Under the pieces are notes generated by a model. The model searched no databases. It saw nothing but the letters and a program-made list of their open reading frames with translations, and was not told the DNA's origin. A stretch of 64,000 bases of DNA, taken from positions 5,828,001 through 5,892,000 of the forward strand of contig NZ_RBKU01000001.1 of NCBI RefSeq assembly GCF_003633615.1, written 5' to 3'. The number at the start of each line of letters is the position of its first letter. The stretch's first letter is position 1. Origin of the DNA: Mucilaginibacter gracilis. Lineage in GTDB: Bacteria; Bacteroidota; Bacteroidia; Sphingobacteriales; Sphingobacteriaceae. The position numbers and the translations under genes are program-made. This document shows, one piece after another, positions 34,758 to 45,059 of the stretch.

Positions 34758-34828
34758 TTAAACTTGTTATTTTAAAAATTAAGAATGTTTTGGATAGATG
34801 AGAAAGTATTGATGCTGTGACGACTAAA

Positions 34829-35410
34829 CTAATTGGATACTCCGGTTGAATAAGCCGAATCGACTTCCATTTTTTCGGGTGGAAACTCTTCTTTAAGCAT
34901 ATTAAAATACTTTTTAGGGTTTGCGAAGGGGTTGGTTACGTTTGCAGTGTTGCCATACAAAAAAACGCAGTTCACAATTAGCCCATGGTAACTAACTTCG
35001 AGTAAAGAATGCCTGCCCGGTGAATAGTAAAAAACCTGGTAATAATTATCTACTGGTTTGATCAACTGTTTGTATACGCCCACTATATTATAATCAAGGT
35101 AATGCCGGGGTATACTTTTATACTTTAGATCAACATCTTTTTTTACCCGCCTGTATCCCCAGCTCGGAAAAGTATCATCTTTTAAGTAAGATAGCATAAT
35201 TATGCTATCCTGATCTGTGTGAAAAACTACTCCACCATGCATAGCTTTGTGGAATTTGACCCATCGATTGTCATCTTTTTCTTCCGTAACAAATGAGGCC
35301 TCGGAAGTAAAAGTTTGTTTACCTGCTGCCATAAACGGATCGGATTTGTGAAGGCTGCAAGCAGCAAAAATCACCGAAAGAAATAGCAAGAAAGAGATTG
35401 ATTTTTTCAT
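34829..35410 (-). CDS. Hypothetical lipoprotein
   Basis: I chose the ATG at 35410, which begins a lipoprotein signal (MKKSISFLLFLSVIFAACSL). About 175 residues follow with no recognised domain; aromatic-rich stretches such as YYQVFYYSPGRHSLLEVSYH suggest a beta-rich fold. The start lies 15 bases after the S9 peptidase stop codon (the longer frame would overlap it), so it is in the same operon. May be a surface or periplasmic partner of the peptidases. Confidence 0.65.
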   Translation of the reverse strand: MKKSISFLLFLSVIFAACSLHKSDPFMAAGKQTFTSEASFVTEEKDDNRWVKFHKAMHGGVVFHTDQDSIIMLSYLKDDTFPSWGYRRVKKDVDLKYKSIPRHYLDYNIVGVYKQLIKPVDNYYQVFYYSPGRHSLLEVSYHGLIVNCVFLYGNTANVTNPFANPKKYFNMLKEEFPPEKMEVDSAYSTGVSN

Positions 35411-35424
35411 AAATAGCTTGATTG

Positions 35425-37719
35425 TCAATTTGTAATGTCCCCAAGCAAGTACTTAGCGAAATACTGCCATTTTCTATGCTCAAAGTAGGTTTGATATATT
35501 TCATCGTAATGGTGCGATTGGCCTGGCAAAACCAGCATATCAAAATTTTTATTAGCCTTAATTAACGCATCAACCACACGGTAGGTATTGCCGGGATGAA
35601 CATTTTGGTCGGTTTCGCCGGTGACTAATAAAAGATGGCCTTTGAGGTTTTTAGCGAGTGTTTGGTTTACGTCAGTTTTAAATCTATACGTAATCCTTCT
35701 CTCTGCTTTTTTTGTGGTGTCGGTTATTTCTTTGATACCCTGGTATACTTCACCCCATTCGCGGTTATAAATATTATCGTCATGGTTACCTGATGAAGAA
35801 ACGGCAACTTTATAAAAATCGGGATAAGTACATATTGCCGCGGTAGACATCATGCCGCCACCCGAATGCCCAAATATACCTACACGGTTTATATCAATAT
35901 AACTAAAACGCTGTGCTAGTTGCTCTAATCCGTATTTATCGTCCTCCAAAGGTGCATCGCGCAAATTACCGTAGCCGTATGTTGCGTATTTTTTATCTCG
36001 TAAAGGCGAGCCACCCCGATGGCCCATACAAACCACAATGAAACCCAATTGAGCAAGGGGTGCGTTATTGTATTTATCAAAAACAGTAAAATCTGTCCAA
36101 ACAGTTTCTATCTGAGGTCCGGGATATACCTGCGAAATAACCGGGTACTTTTTTGTAGGGTCAAAATCAAACGGTTTCCACATAATTCCGTAAAGGTCGG
36201 TAACGCCGTCTTTGGCTTTAACCGTAAACGGTTCGGGCATTCGCCAGCCGTAATCAAACAGTTTTTTTAAATGCGGACGCTCTACCTCAAGTATTATTTT
36301 ACCATTGTTATCCCGTAGCACAGTCACCGGGGTTTGATTTATCCTGGAATAATTATCTATAAAGTATTTTCCGGTAGTAGAAAAATATACCTGGTGCGTG
36401 GCATCTTCCGGGGTTAAAAGTGTTTGTTTACTGCCATCCCAATTAATCTTATATAGGTGCGCATAATATAAATTACGGGCTGGTTCTTTACCATAGCCAT
36501 AAAAATATATGGTTTGCTTTGCCGTGTCGATACGTAAAATTTTGCCTGCAGTATAGCTACCCTGGGTTACCGCGTTAATAAGCTGGCCGCTGCCCGAGTA
36601 ATGGTAGTATTGCCCCCAGCCAGAACGATCAGACCACCAAAGGATGTCTTTACCTTTGTTTAATACAGAAACGTTGAATAACTCCATATTAATATAAGGT
36701 TTGCTCACTTCGTTAATGATTGTTCTTACTGCCCCTGTTTGCATATTTACAGCGCATAGTTCAATCTCGTCTCGGGTACGTTTTTTACGTAAAAAAAATA
36801 ATTCGCCTGTATTAGTATCTGCCTTAACAACAGATAATTCCTGATCTGGCCACTTTGCGGCATCAACTTTATACATTTTGCCACTTTGGGTATTCCCTAC
36901 AAACAGTTCGTATTGTGCAACGTATTGATCGCCTGGCAGCTCGTATTTATAGGTTTCCAGCCTCGGCCTCGGAAGGTTGGTTGAGTACACCAATGATAAT
37001 GTGTTTACTTTACGGTTATCCTTACGTATTACATAAAAATTTTGTGAATTGGATAACCATACAGCATTAGCGGTTGTATTTTTACGGTTCACACTATCGC
37101 TCTCGTTAATATCAAAAGAATAGTAAGGCGCGGCATCATGAGATAAGGCAGTTTCTGTACTATCACCTACCTTTTTGAGATACAGGTTACACCTGCGGGC
37201 ATACAAAACCCATTTTTTGTTGGGCGACCTAACGCCTATAACAGTTGGTACCGGTGTTGCGGGCAACTGTTTAGGTAGCGTGTCAAGTTGATGTTTATAG
37301 AAGTTATACGCGTACTTGTTACCTTTATAACCGATTTCGACAGTTGATTGGGCGGCCTGCATATTGAATGGCGGACTAATGGTTAAAGCCATTGTATCAA
37401 TGGTTTCGTGCCTAAGTTCTGATAATTTTTTAAAAACTAAGGCTTTGTTAACCAATAGGCTTTTAGTGCGTGTTGCCGGATCGATATAGTAATAGTTTTT
37501 ACCCGCCTCGTCGTCAAAAATAAACCAGAAACGATCACTGTCCTTAAAAAAAAAGGGCAATACCCTGTCGGTTCCAACCCTTTTTTTGAGTTGGGGAATA
37601 TCATATTTTTCGGCTGCAGCAAAGTTGGCTTTCTGAGCAAACAGGCGTGGTACTGCAAACAGCAGGATGAATAGCGTGAAAAAACAATAACGATATACTT
37701 GATGAAGTGTTAATGACAT
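35425..37719 (-). CDS. S9 family peptidase (dipeptidyl peptidase IV-like)
   Basis: 764 residues: signal peptide ending RLFA, an N-terminal beta-propeller of the DPP IV type (about 40-480), and a C-terminal alpha/beta-hydrolase domain. The catalytic triad can be seen: Ser at about 618 in FGHSGGGMMS, Asp in VTGETDQNVHPGN and His in LPGQSHHYDE. Such enzymes release dipeptides from proline-containing or other peptides. It lies between the thioredoxin-like gene (1 bp) and the lipoprotein gene in the operon. Confidence 0.9.
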   Translation of the reverse strand: MSLTLHQVYRYCFFTLFILLFAVPRLFAQKANFAAAEKYDIPQLKKRVGTDRVLPFFFKDSDRFWFIFDDEAGKNYYYIDPATRTKSLLVNKALVFKKLSELRHETIDTMALTISPPFNMQAAQSTVEIGYKGNKYAYNFYKHQLDTLPKQLPATPVPTVIGVRSPNKKWVLYARRCNLYLKKVGDSTETALSHDAAPYYSFDINESDSVNRKNTTANAVWLSNSQNFYVIRKDNRKVNTLSLVYSTNLPRPRLETYKYELPGDQYVAQYELFVGNTQSGKMYKVDAAKWPDQELSVVKADTNTGELFFLRKKRTRDEIELCAVNMQTGAVRTIINEVSKPYINMELFNVSVLNKGKDILWWSDRSGWGQYYHYSGSGQLINAVTQGSYTAGKILRIDTAKQTIYFYGYGKEPARNLYYAHLYKINWDGSKQTLLTPEDATHQVYFSTTGKYFIDNYSRINQTPVTVLRDNNGKIILEVERPHLKKLFDYGWRMPEPFTVKAKDGVTDLYGIMWKPFDFDPTKKYPVISQVYPGPQIETVWTDFTVFDKYNNAPLAQLGFIVVCMGHRGGSPLRDKKYATYGYGNLRDAPLEDDKYGLEQLAQRFSYIDINRVGIFGHSGGGMMSTAAICTYPDFYKVAVSSSGNHDDNIYNREWGEVYQGIKEITDTTKKAERRITYRFKTDVNQTLAKNLKGHLLLVTGETDQNVHPGNTYRVVDALIKANKNFDMLVLPGQSHHYDEIYQTYFEHRKWQYFAKYLLGDITN

Positions 37720-37720
37720 T

Positions 37721-38818
37721 TTAGTGCTTGGCTAATGATATAATTCTTTCGTCTTTGGCTGTCAAAACAACTTTATCCATTGCTTCCCGATAAGCCAAGC
37801 GAGCTTGCTGCGACCCCTTTTTGGAGTACGCCATCATGTAAGCGTACACGATAGACTGATTTTTGGCGTTCAGATCGCCAAACTTATCGGCAAATAGGCG
37901 GGCAAGTTTAACGGTGTCTTGCGCTCCGGCAGCCTGTGCCATATCCATCATAACCATCAGCCCTTCCTTGTTTTCCAGTTCGGTAGCTTTGATCTGGCTT
38001 CGGTAATGATCAAAGTCTGATTGCTGATAGGGATACACCTTTCCATCGTAAGTTTTAAAATACCAGCCATGCAAACAATATTCTGCTGTTTTTCTAAACA
38101 TATTAGCCATTCGCTCATCTACTACAGTTTTGCCATTTAAGGCAACAAACTCGCGCCAGTGATTTGCCAAATACTCAAAATTACGGCTGTGAACATCAGA
38201 TAAATACATGGCATACCTGTTATCGCCAAACAGGTACCAGTTCTCGGGTAATACTTTTTCAGCAGGCGATAGCATGTCGAAATAACTTTGGGCAATTGCT
38301 ACGCCTTCCCTCTTTTCCGACATGTTAATTTTCACCTTGATGTATTCTCTTAAAAAATCTTTAGAGCGGTTGCCGGCGGCGTACATTTTATTCATCACAG
38401 CTATCCTGTTTGATGGGTTTTGCCCTTCCTTTATCTTTGCCATAAATTCGGCCGCGTTCATGGCACCTACAAACTTATACACCAGGTTACCATCACCATC
38501 CAATAACAGAAACGATGGATAAGCCTCAATTTGATATTTAACCGTGGCGGGTTTACCCTCGCCCTTTTCCATATCCAATTGTACATTCACAAAGTTTTTG
38601 TTAAAAAAGCTGCCAATCGTATCAATAGTAAATATATTTTTGGCCATGGCTTTACACGGCCCGCACCATACTGTATAGCAATCAACAAATACCAGTTTGT
38701 TTTCGCTTTTCGCTTTCAGTAACGAGGCGGATAAAGCAGATTTTTCGAATATGATGCCGCTGTTTTGCGCGTTGGCAATACCGGCGGCCATCATTAGTAA
38801 TAATAAAATCCTTTTCAC
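37721..38818 (-). CDS. Exported thioredoxin-family protein
   Basis: 365 residues. Signal peptide MKRILLLLMMAAGIANA, then a thioredoxin domain (about 25-130) with active site CYTVWCGPCKAM; the remaining 235 residues are helical and of unknown fold. It may reduce or shuffle disulfides of imported or secreted proteins. Its place between SusD/metallopeptidase-like genes and the S9 peptidase suggests unfolding of protein substrates (inference). Confidence 0.82.
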   Translation of the reverse strand: MKRILLLLMMAAGIANAQNSGIIFEKSALSASLLKAKSENKLVFVDCYTVWCGPCKAMAKNIFTIDTIGSFFNKNFVNVQLDMEKGEGKPATVKYQIEAYPSFLLLDGDGNLVYKFVGAMNAAEFMAKIKEGQNPSNRIAVMNKMYAAGNRSKDFLREYIKVKINMSEKREGVAIAQSYFDMLSPAEKVLPENWYLFGDNRYAMYLSDVHSRNFEYLANHWREFVALNGKTVVDERMANMFRKTAEYCLHGWYFKTYDGKVYPYQQSDFDHYRSQIKATELENKEGLMVMMDMAQAAGAQDTVKLARLFADKFGDLNAKNQSIVYAYMMAYSKKGSQQARLAYREAMDKVVLTAKDERIISLAKH

Positions 38819-38842
38819 AATTCCTTTTTTTATAATAATTTA

Positions 38843-39799
38843 TCACCTGCCGGCATAATTGCCTATAGCTTGCAAATCAACGCCATAAGTGTTTATAAAG
38901 TAATTTCGCACAACGTTATAGCGTTGCCTTATCTTTCCGCTGGTGTCCTTAGTAACGTTTAAGATGCCGACATAAGAGTTGACGGTATTGGCCTGACTTC
39001 TATTCAATGTAGCTTCGGTACAGGTTACCATAGCCTGCATATATTGCGCCCAATCCAATTGTGATGTTACGCCACTGTAAGGCGCTATAATGCCGGCCGC
39101 ATAAGCTGTAGCCGTTGTTGTATAAGTTACGCCATAATTAGTTAAAGCGGTAAAATCGGTAGTTGGGGCACTCATATTGCGGGTGATAATGCTTTGCATA
39201 AAAATAAGGTTCACTTTTTTTGCAAACGCTATCGAATCCCTTTGTACCATGTTAGCCACCGATGAATTGCCATAACTAACGCATAAATTATCGTAATTAT
39301 ACCAGGCTCCAACATAGGTATCTACTCTTGCGTAGGTAAGAGTAGGACTGAATGATGCTTTAGAGTAAACAGAGTCAACTGTGTTGCAAAGCATAACTTT
39401 GACAGGCAAAAATTGCTTTAAGAACCTATCGCTGTAAAAGCCAAACCACAACTTATTTAAAACCACCAACTGCCTGGTAATATAATCGGCCGAGCTCGTA
39501 TCGGCCTGGGTTGCCAGATACCCGGTTGACCAAAAGTTGGCTAGCGTGGTGCTTAGGGTTGAATTTTTCCACCCTGTTGGGGTCCAGTAAGTATCTTTAT
39601 CGCTAAATTTATAAAGCATGTATGTGCCATACTTATTGTAAAAATCAACAATGGTTTTATCGTAAGTGTGATTACCCTGCGGTACGGTATAACCATAATT
39701 TTGATCGATAGCTAAAATTGCTGCTTCCTTTTTACATGCCTGAAACATAACGAGTACGGCGGCCAACAGGCTAAACGAAATACATAAATTTTTGTACAT
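38843..39799 (-). CDS. Lipoprotein resembling the putative zinc-binding metallopeptidase family, apparently without the zinc site
   Basis: 318 residues with lipobox VMFQACKK. The layout matches the SusD-associated putative zinc-binding metallopeptidase (Peptidase_Mx1) proteins: about 20 residues after the lipobox a Tyr/Asn-rich start, then about 270 residues of domain. No HExxH can be found; the position where it would be expected reads VNLIFMQSIITRN. It may be a non-catalytic binding protein of the SusCD complex. The assignment rests on style and position, so it is tentative. Confidence 0.55.
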   Translation of the reverse strand: MYKNLCISFSLLAAVLVMFQACKKEAAILAIDQNYGYTVPQGNHTYDKTIVDFYNKYGTYMLYKFSDKDTYWTPTGWKNSTLSTTLANFWSTGYLATQADTSSADYITRQLVVLNKLWFGFYSDRFLKQFLPVKVMLCNTVDSVYSKASFSPTLTYARVDTYVGAWYNYDNLCVSYGNSSVANMVQRDSIAFAKKVNLIFMQSIITRNMSAPTTDFTALTNYGVTYTTTATAYAAGIIAPYSGVTSQLDWAQYMQAMVTCTEATLNRSQANTVNSYVGILNVTKDTSGKIRQRYNVVRNYFINTYGVDLQAIGNYAGR

Positions 39800-39833
39800 G
39801 TCTTTGTGTTTTTATGATGAATAAAACTGTTGT

Positions 39834-41384
39834 TTATCTTGGATTTTGCTGAAGATTATAATTACGCGCCACCACATCATAAGGGATAGGCAGTGCATAA
39901 ATTAAATTACTCCCCGCACTTAAATTATAGGTGGTTACCGAACCATAAGGATCGGTATAGTTGTGGCTAACGGCAAGCCCCCAGCGTTTAATATCAACCC
40001 ATCTAAAGTTTTCTTCAAGGCATAGCTCACGGCGGCGCTCATCCTGCAAAAATTTAAATGCCAGGCTTGCATCGGTAAACGAAACCGGTACATATGCCGT
40101 GTTACGCGTATCGTACCTGTTTTGGCGCAAATAGTTAAGATCGGATATGGCTTGTGTCAAATCTCCGGCCTGTGTTGTTTTCATATATCGCCTAATGCAT
40201 GCTTCGGCCCTGTTCAAATAAAGTTCGGAAACGCGAATACCTTGAGCACCATAGGCTTGCGAACCTATTTTACCTGTTCTGGATACATAGCCAAAAGATG
40301 CGTACTTAATAAAATAGGTTGTGTAACGCAAATCGCCCATGTTGGTGGTACCTGTGCCTTGATTATACATGCCCAATAAAGAACTGGATACTGTAAATGG
40401 CGGCACCAGTGTTTGAACATTGCTGGTGGCCACGTAAAAATTGGCAATATTAGTATTCTGATTGGTACCATATGACCAAATTACCTCTTGGCTTAAAGCC
40501 TGGTCATATATACCTGCGGCACTCAAGAATGTTGCAGAAGTAAAATAACTTGATAATTGTGTAACATTAGGTTTAATTGCCAGGGCATTATTTGCATACA
40601 GAATTACGTTATCCATATCCCGATCACGACCCATGTACAGATATAACCTGGACAAAAGCGTATAAGCTGCTAAATGGCCTACACGAAATACCGACGTAGC
40701 TGTGTAATTATTCTTAAGCAGATCAGCGGCTGTTAACAAATCGGTTTCAATTTGTTTATAAACCTCGGCCAATGTATTTCTGGCAGGGTAAACATCACTA
40801 ACTTTTGATGAGAGAACTAATGGTACACCCAGGCTTTTGGTAGGATCAATACCTGTGCCGCTGTATGGCTGGCCGTATAATGTAACCAGTTTAAGGTAAT
40901 AAAAAGCTCTCAAAAACAAAGCCTGTCCGGTTATAGCATTTTTAACCTGGGCCGTACCCGATACCGAATTTATATAATCAAGTACCACGTTACAGCCCTT
41001 AATTTTACCATAATAAATGGACCAGGAATTTACGCCTAACAGATCGGATATATTTGAACCGGCAGTGCCCGAAATATTATCAAACATATAAGGGCTCCAA
41101 CTATATATCGGTGTGCCGTTGTTAGAGAAAGGCAGATAGGTAGATATTGGCGCGCCATTTAGTTGCGGTACGCCGTTGCTTTGAATATCATCGGTTAGCA
41201 AATCGGTATAAGTATCAAAAATCCCTCCGTATGGATAGGCATCACTGTACAAAAGCGAAGCCAGGTCATCGGTAGTGGTTGGCTTTATCTCGTCCTGGCT
41301 GGACTCAGATAAAAACTTTTTGCAAGAGCTAAATGACAAGCTAACCGCTAAAGCCAATAGTAAGTATATAATATATTTTTTCAT
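39834..41384 (-). CDS. SusD/RagB-type nutrient-binding outer membrane lipoprotein
   Basis: 516 residues. Lipobox LSFSSCKKF; N-terminal SusD region (DEIKPTTTDDLASLLYSDAY), TPR-like helices (AFYYLKLVTLYGQPYSG) and the C-terminal RagB/SusD domain (YLNRAEACIRR, ENFRWVDIKRWGL). SusD caps the SusC channel and binds substrate. It lies 17 bp downstream of susC and begins the operon's chain of peptidase genes, so the substrate is probably peptide. Confidence 0.92.
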   Translation of the reverse strand: MKKYIIYLLLALAVSLSFSSCKKFLSESSQDEIKPTTTDDLASLLYSDAYPYGGIFDTYTDLLTDDIQSNGVPQLNGAPISTYLPFSNNGTPIYSWSPYMFDNISGTAGSNISDLLGVNSWSIYYGKIKGCNVVLDYINSVSGTAQVKNAITGQALFLRAFYYLKLVTLYGQPYSGTGIDPTKSLGVPLVLSSKVSDVYPARNTLAEVYKQIETDLLTAADLLKNNYTATSVFRVGHLAAYTLLSRLYLYMGRDRDMDNVILYANNALAIKPNVTQLSSYFTSATFLSAAGIYDQALSQEVIWSYGTNQNTNIANFYVATSNVQTLVPPFTVSSSLLGMYNQGTGTTNMGDLRYTTYFIKYASFGYVSRTGKIGSQAYGAQGIRVSELYLNRAEACIRRYMKTTQAGDLTQAISDLNYLRQNRYDTRNTAYVPVSFTDASLAFKFLQDERRRELCLEENFRWVDIKRWGLAVSHNYTDPYGSVTTYNLSAGSNLIYALPIPYDVVARNYNLQQNPR

Positions 41385-41401
41385 GTCGATTTATTTAAGG
41401 A

Positions 41402-44400
41402 TCAAAAACTAACATTTACATTGAGCGAATACGACCTTACGCGCGGCTGCCCACCGGTAGCTACTTCGGTATCAACGCCATTAAAGTCTTTACTCACAAT
41501 GGCAAACGGCTGAGAAACACCTGCACCCGCCCGAATAGTTTTGCACTTTAAGCTAGTAACCCATCGTTCGGGTAATGAATAACTAAGGTTTATACTATTG
41601 CAGCGTAGTTCCGAAGCACTAACTACTCTCGCTGTGCTGTAATTGTACATTTCATAAACATTAGTGTTTGTTTTACCATCGGGCAATAATAAATTGTTAC
41701 CAACTGTGGCATCAGGCAAACCCGGTATTGTTGCGGTGGTATTGGTAGGCGTCCAGCGGTTTAAAAGAGTTCTAGATAGGTTATCAAACTCCGAAGGTAC
41801 TCCATTGGTTAAATTGTAAGCTGGTGCCAAAAATTTCTTGCCACCAACCTGTATATTGAAACTTGAACCTAAAGTGAGTTTTTTGTACCTGAAATTCATG
41901 CCGATGCCTCCTGTAAAATCCGGATCGGCTTTACCTACATATTTCATGTATGATGTAGGATCACTTGCAGGGGTACTGCCGGGAGCAACCTGCAGGTTGA
42001 TGGTTGGATAGCCGTTAGCCGGATTTACTCCGGTAAAATCAAAAGCCCACAAACCAGTCACAGGGTATCCTTCTTTATTAAACAAACCGGATGCTGCTGT
42101 ACGCCAGGTAGCATTATTTTGTATCCCGGATTTAACCAGATCGCTGAAATTTTTTGCAGTATTAAGGCTAACCGACCAGGTAAAGTCACGGGTACGCACC
42201 GGTGTAAAGTTGGCACTAACTTCGTAACCCCTGTTTGTTAACGAGCCGCCGTTAATAGGCATACTCAATACGCCATATTCTGCCGGTATTGTGAGATAAG
42301 TAACCAGGTCACGAGCGGTTTTTTGGTAATATTCTACGCTTGCCTGCACTTTGTTTTGAAATAAAGCCATATCAAACCCCAGGTTAATACTGGTAGTTTT
42401 TTCAAACCGGAGATCGGCATAGGGTAAAGAACTGATCGTTAATAAATAATCTCCGGTAAACCTATCTGTAACCGCGGTTGTTGGAATAGTTGGAATTTTC
42501 AGGATCAGGTCCGGGCTTACATTGCTAACCACATTACGTTGATACCCTAAACTGGCCCTCATACTCAAGCCGGATAACCAATCGGTTTTTTCGAACCATT
42601 TTTCGTTAGCAATATTCCACCTTAAACCACCTGCTAAAACAGGATTAAATTTTTCTTCGGTAAATTGCCCAAACCTGTTGGAGCGGTCATTACGGATACT
42701 AAAATTTGCAACGTAACGATTATCATACGAATAATTTAAAGTACCATACACACCCACATTATTTGTAGTTCTGTCTGTTTTGACGTGTGTTTGCAGATCA
42801 ACCTGTGTATTTGCTCCTAGTAAGCTTGTGTTAGTAGGGCTGAGTGAAATTTGGGAGGGAACGACAGCGAAAGTCAATCCGCGGTCTCTTAAGTAACCAT
42901 ATGTTGTTGCCGCCAGCCCTGTGTAATGCGAACTATTAAGCTCTTCGCCTATTAATGCGGTAAAAACATGTTTGGCATTTATTGTTTTTGTATACGATAG
43001 GCTATTGCGCCAGTTCCACGATAAATTTTGGTTATCATCGGCATTATACTCACCTCCCAATGGCAATTTGCTGTTTAGGTATGCAAAATCTGTTGGCTTA
43101 ACTGTACCATAATCGTAGTTACGAATTGTTGCAATATAAGTTGTTTTTTCTGTAGCGTAGGTATTACCCGAAGTTGAAGAATTGTTTAAACTATATAACG
43201 ACTGAAAAGTAAGCCCCCTGATAATATCATATTTTGCCGAAACATTGGCATTGAACGTTTGCTGTTTATTTGATGAACCTGAATTATTAAGCTCGTTAAT
43301 AACATTGTATTGCCTGCCTATACTATTAGCGTAATAAAATAAGTTTCCTGATTGATCATAAGCCGGTATTACCCTGCTGGATTTTGAAGCATAAGTATAA
43401 GGATCGGACTGATAAAAGCCATCAGTAGCTTTATTTGATGCTGATAGCTTGGCCGAAATGTTCAATTTGCTGCTTACTTGTGATGTGATACCAAAACTGC
43501 CTGTAAAACCACTTAACTGGTTACCAATAGCTGTTCCGTTAGTTGAGTTATAGCCAAATGAGCCGTAGTACCGGGTACTAGCGTTGCCACCGGATATATT
43601 TACATTTTGATTAATGCTTAATGGGTTACGGAAAAGTATTTTAAACCAGTCGGTATTAACAGTTTCGAGATATTTTACCTGGGTGTTAAATTGATTGTAG
43701 TTTGTTCGGCCAAACAGGTAATCGCTCAAAGCACCGGCATAGCCTATGCTTGTATTAACAGACGAACCAACCAATCCCCTGTTAAATATTTCTTGTGATA
43801 CACCTACACGCTCCTGAGAGTTCATTAGGTTTAACCTGTCGTAGTTAACCTTTTCGGACGTATTAAAGGTAATGCTGTAGCTAACAATAGGCGGGCCAAC
43901 CTGCCCTTTTTTAGTAGTAATTACTATAACACCATTAGCAGCCCTAACACCATATATGGCCGTTGCCGAGGCATCTTTTAATACCGTAATATCATCAATA
44001 TCATTGGGGTTAAGCCATCCTATTGACGACCCCACATAATCCCGGATGTAATCAAAATTATCTTTTGTTGCCGCACCTGCGGAAGTGGTAATTGCGCTTA
44101 ATACAGTTGATTTAAACGGAAGCGGATCTTCCTGTATCACTCCATCAACTACCCAAATTGGTTCTTGAGAACCGAGTAAAGTTGAAGTACCACGAACTCT
44201 TACTTTTTGCCTGGTACCTACCTGGCCGCTTTGGTTGGTTACTACAACACCCGGGAGTTTACCTTGCAGTGCCTGCTCCAGGGTGTTTGTTCCGTCAAAG
44301 AATAGGGTGCTTCCCTTAATGTTGCTTATCGACCCGGCGATATTTGACGTTCTCAGATCCTGGTAACCGGTTGATATTACCTGCACATCACGTAGGTGTA

Positions 44401-45025
44401 CAATTTTTTGGCTCAGGACGACCACCAATTCTATATTTTTACCATCCACCAAAACATCTTTAGTATTATAATGTATCGACGTGAAAACAAATACGCTTTT
44501 CACCGGCGCCAGGATATTGAACATACCATCCTTATCGGTTGCGGTATGCAGGGCGGTGCCCTGCACCGAAACGGTTATACCGGATAATGGTACGCCGCTG
44601 GAATCTTTTACTATACCTTTAATTAACTGATTGGCTTTAGTACCGGTATCAAATTTTTGTTCCGCTTTTGCAACCATCGTAATTTGCTTACCTTGAATAG
44701 CATAAGAGAAGGGCTGGTTTTCGAAACAGGCATCAAGGGCTTGCTTTAAGCTAACCTTATTAAGATCGATGCTTACTGGGGTACTTTTTTCGAGTAAGCG
44801 GTAATTGTAAAAAAACACATAGCCGGTTTGTTTGGTAATTGATTTAAAAACGGTTTCTAAAGGTGTGTTTTTAACAGATAACGAAACTGTTTGGGCCTTA
44901 GCCTCTTTTAAAAATGCCGAAAGCAACATAACGAATAAACAAAGCAATAGCTTTTTTATTGGCGATTTATTAAACGTTGAGTACCGTTTAACATAGGGAT
45001 CATAGAAAGTAAAGTTTTGAGTCAT
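41402..45025 (-). CDS. SusC/RagA TonB-dependent receptor with STN domain
   Basis: 1207 residues. Signal peptide near residues 24-45; STN (secretin/TonB N-terminal) domain at about 46-120 (VSLSVKNTPLETVFKSITKQ), which signals to FecR; carboxypeptidase-regulatory-like domain (IKGIVKDSSGVPLSGITVSV); plug with the SusC signature (ALQGKLPGVVVTNQSGQVG, KDASATAIYGVRAANGVIVI); then the barrel. The STN domain fits the FecR gene on the far side of the insertion element. The start codon is only 35 bp from the left end of the ISAs1-family insertion, so the native promoter is separated from the gene. Confidence 0.92.
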   Translation of the reverse strand: MTQNFTFYDPYVKRYSTFNKSPIKKLLLCLFVMLLSAFLKEAKAQTVSLSVKNTPLETVFKSITKQTGYVFFYNYRLLEKSTPVSIDLNKVSLKQALDACFENQPFSYAIQGKQITMVAKAEQKFDTGTKANQLIKGIVKDSSGVPLSGITVSVQGTALHTATDKDGMFNILAPVKSVFVFTSIHYNTKDVLVDGKNIELVVVLSQKIVHLRDVQVISTGYQDLRTSNIAGSISNIKGSTLFFDGTNTLEQALQGKLPGVVVTNQSGQVGTRQKVRVRGTSTLLGSQEPIWVVDGVIQEDPLPFKSTVLSAITTSAGAATKDNFDYIRDYVGSSIGWLNPNDIDDITVLKDASATAIYGVRAANGVIVITTKKGQVGPPIVSYSITFNTSEKVNYDRLNLMNSQERVGVSQEIFNRGLVGSSVNTSIGYAGALSDYLFGRTNYNQFNTQVKYLETVNTDWFKILFRNPLSINQNVNISGGNASTRYYGSFGYNSTNGTAIGNQLSGFTGSFGITSQVSSKLNISAKLSASNKATDGFYQSDPYTYASKSSRVIPAYDQSGNLFYYANSIGRQYNVINELNNSGSSNKQQTFNANVSAKYDIIRGLTFQSLYSLNNSSTSGNTYATEKTTYIATIRNYDYGTVKPTDFAYLNSKLPLGGEYNADDNQNLSWNWRNSLSYTKTINAKHVFTALIGEELNSSHYTGLAATTYGYLRDRGLTFAVVPSQISLSPTNTSLLGANTQVDLQTHVKTDRTTNNVGVYGTLNYSYDNRYVANFSIRNDRSNRFGQFTEEKFNPVLAGGLRWNIANEKWFEKTDWLSGLSMRASLGYQRNVVSNVSPDLILKIPTIPTTAVTDRFTGDYLLTISSLPYADLRFEKTTSINLGFDMALFQNKVQASVEYYQKTARDLVTYLTIPAEYGVLSMPINGGSLTNRGYEVSANFTPVRTRDFTWSVSLNTAKNFSDLVKSGIQNNATWRTAASGLFNKEGYPVTGLWAFDFTGVNPANGYPTINLQVAPGSTPASDPTSYMKYVGKADPDFTGGIGMNFRYKKLTLGSSFNIQVGGKKFLAPAYNLTNGVPSEFDNLSRTLLNRWTPTNTTATIPGLPDATVGNNLLLPDGKTNTNVYEMYNYSTARVVSASELRCNSINLSYSLPERWVTSLKCKTIRAGAGVSQPFAIVSKDFNGVDTEVATGGQPRVRSYSLNVNVSF

Positions 45026-45059
45026 ATATCTATAGTTGTTATTAATTAACTAATTAATT

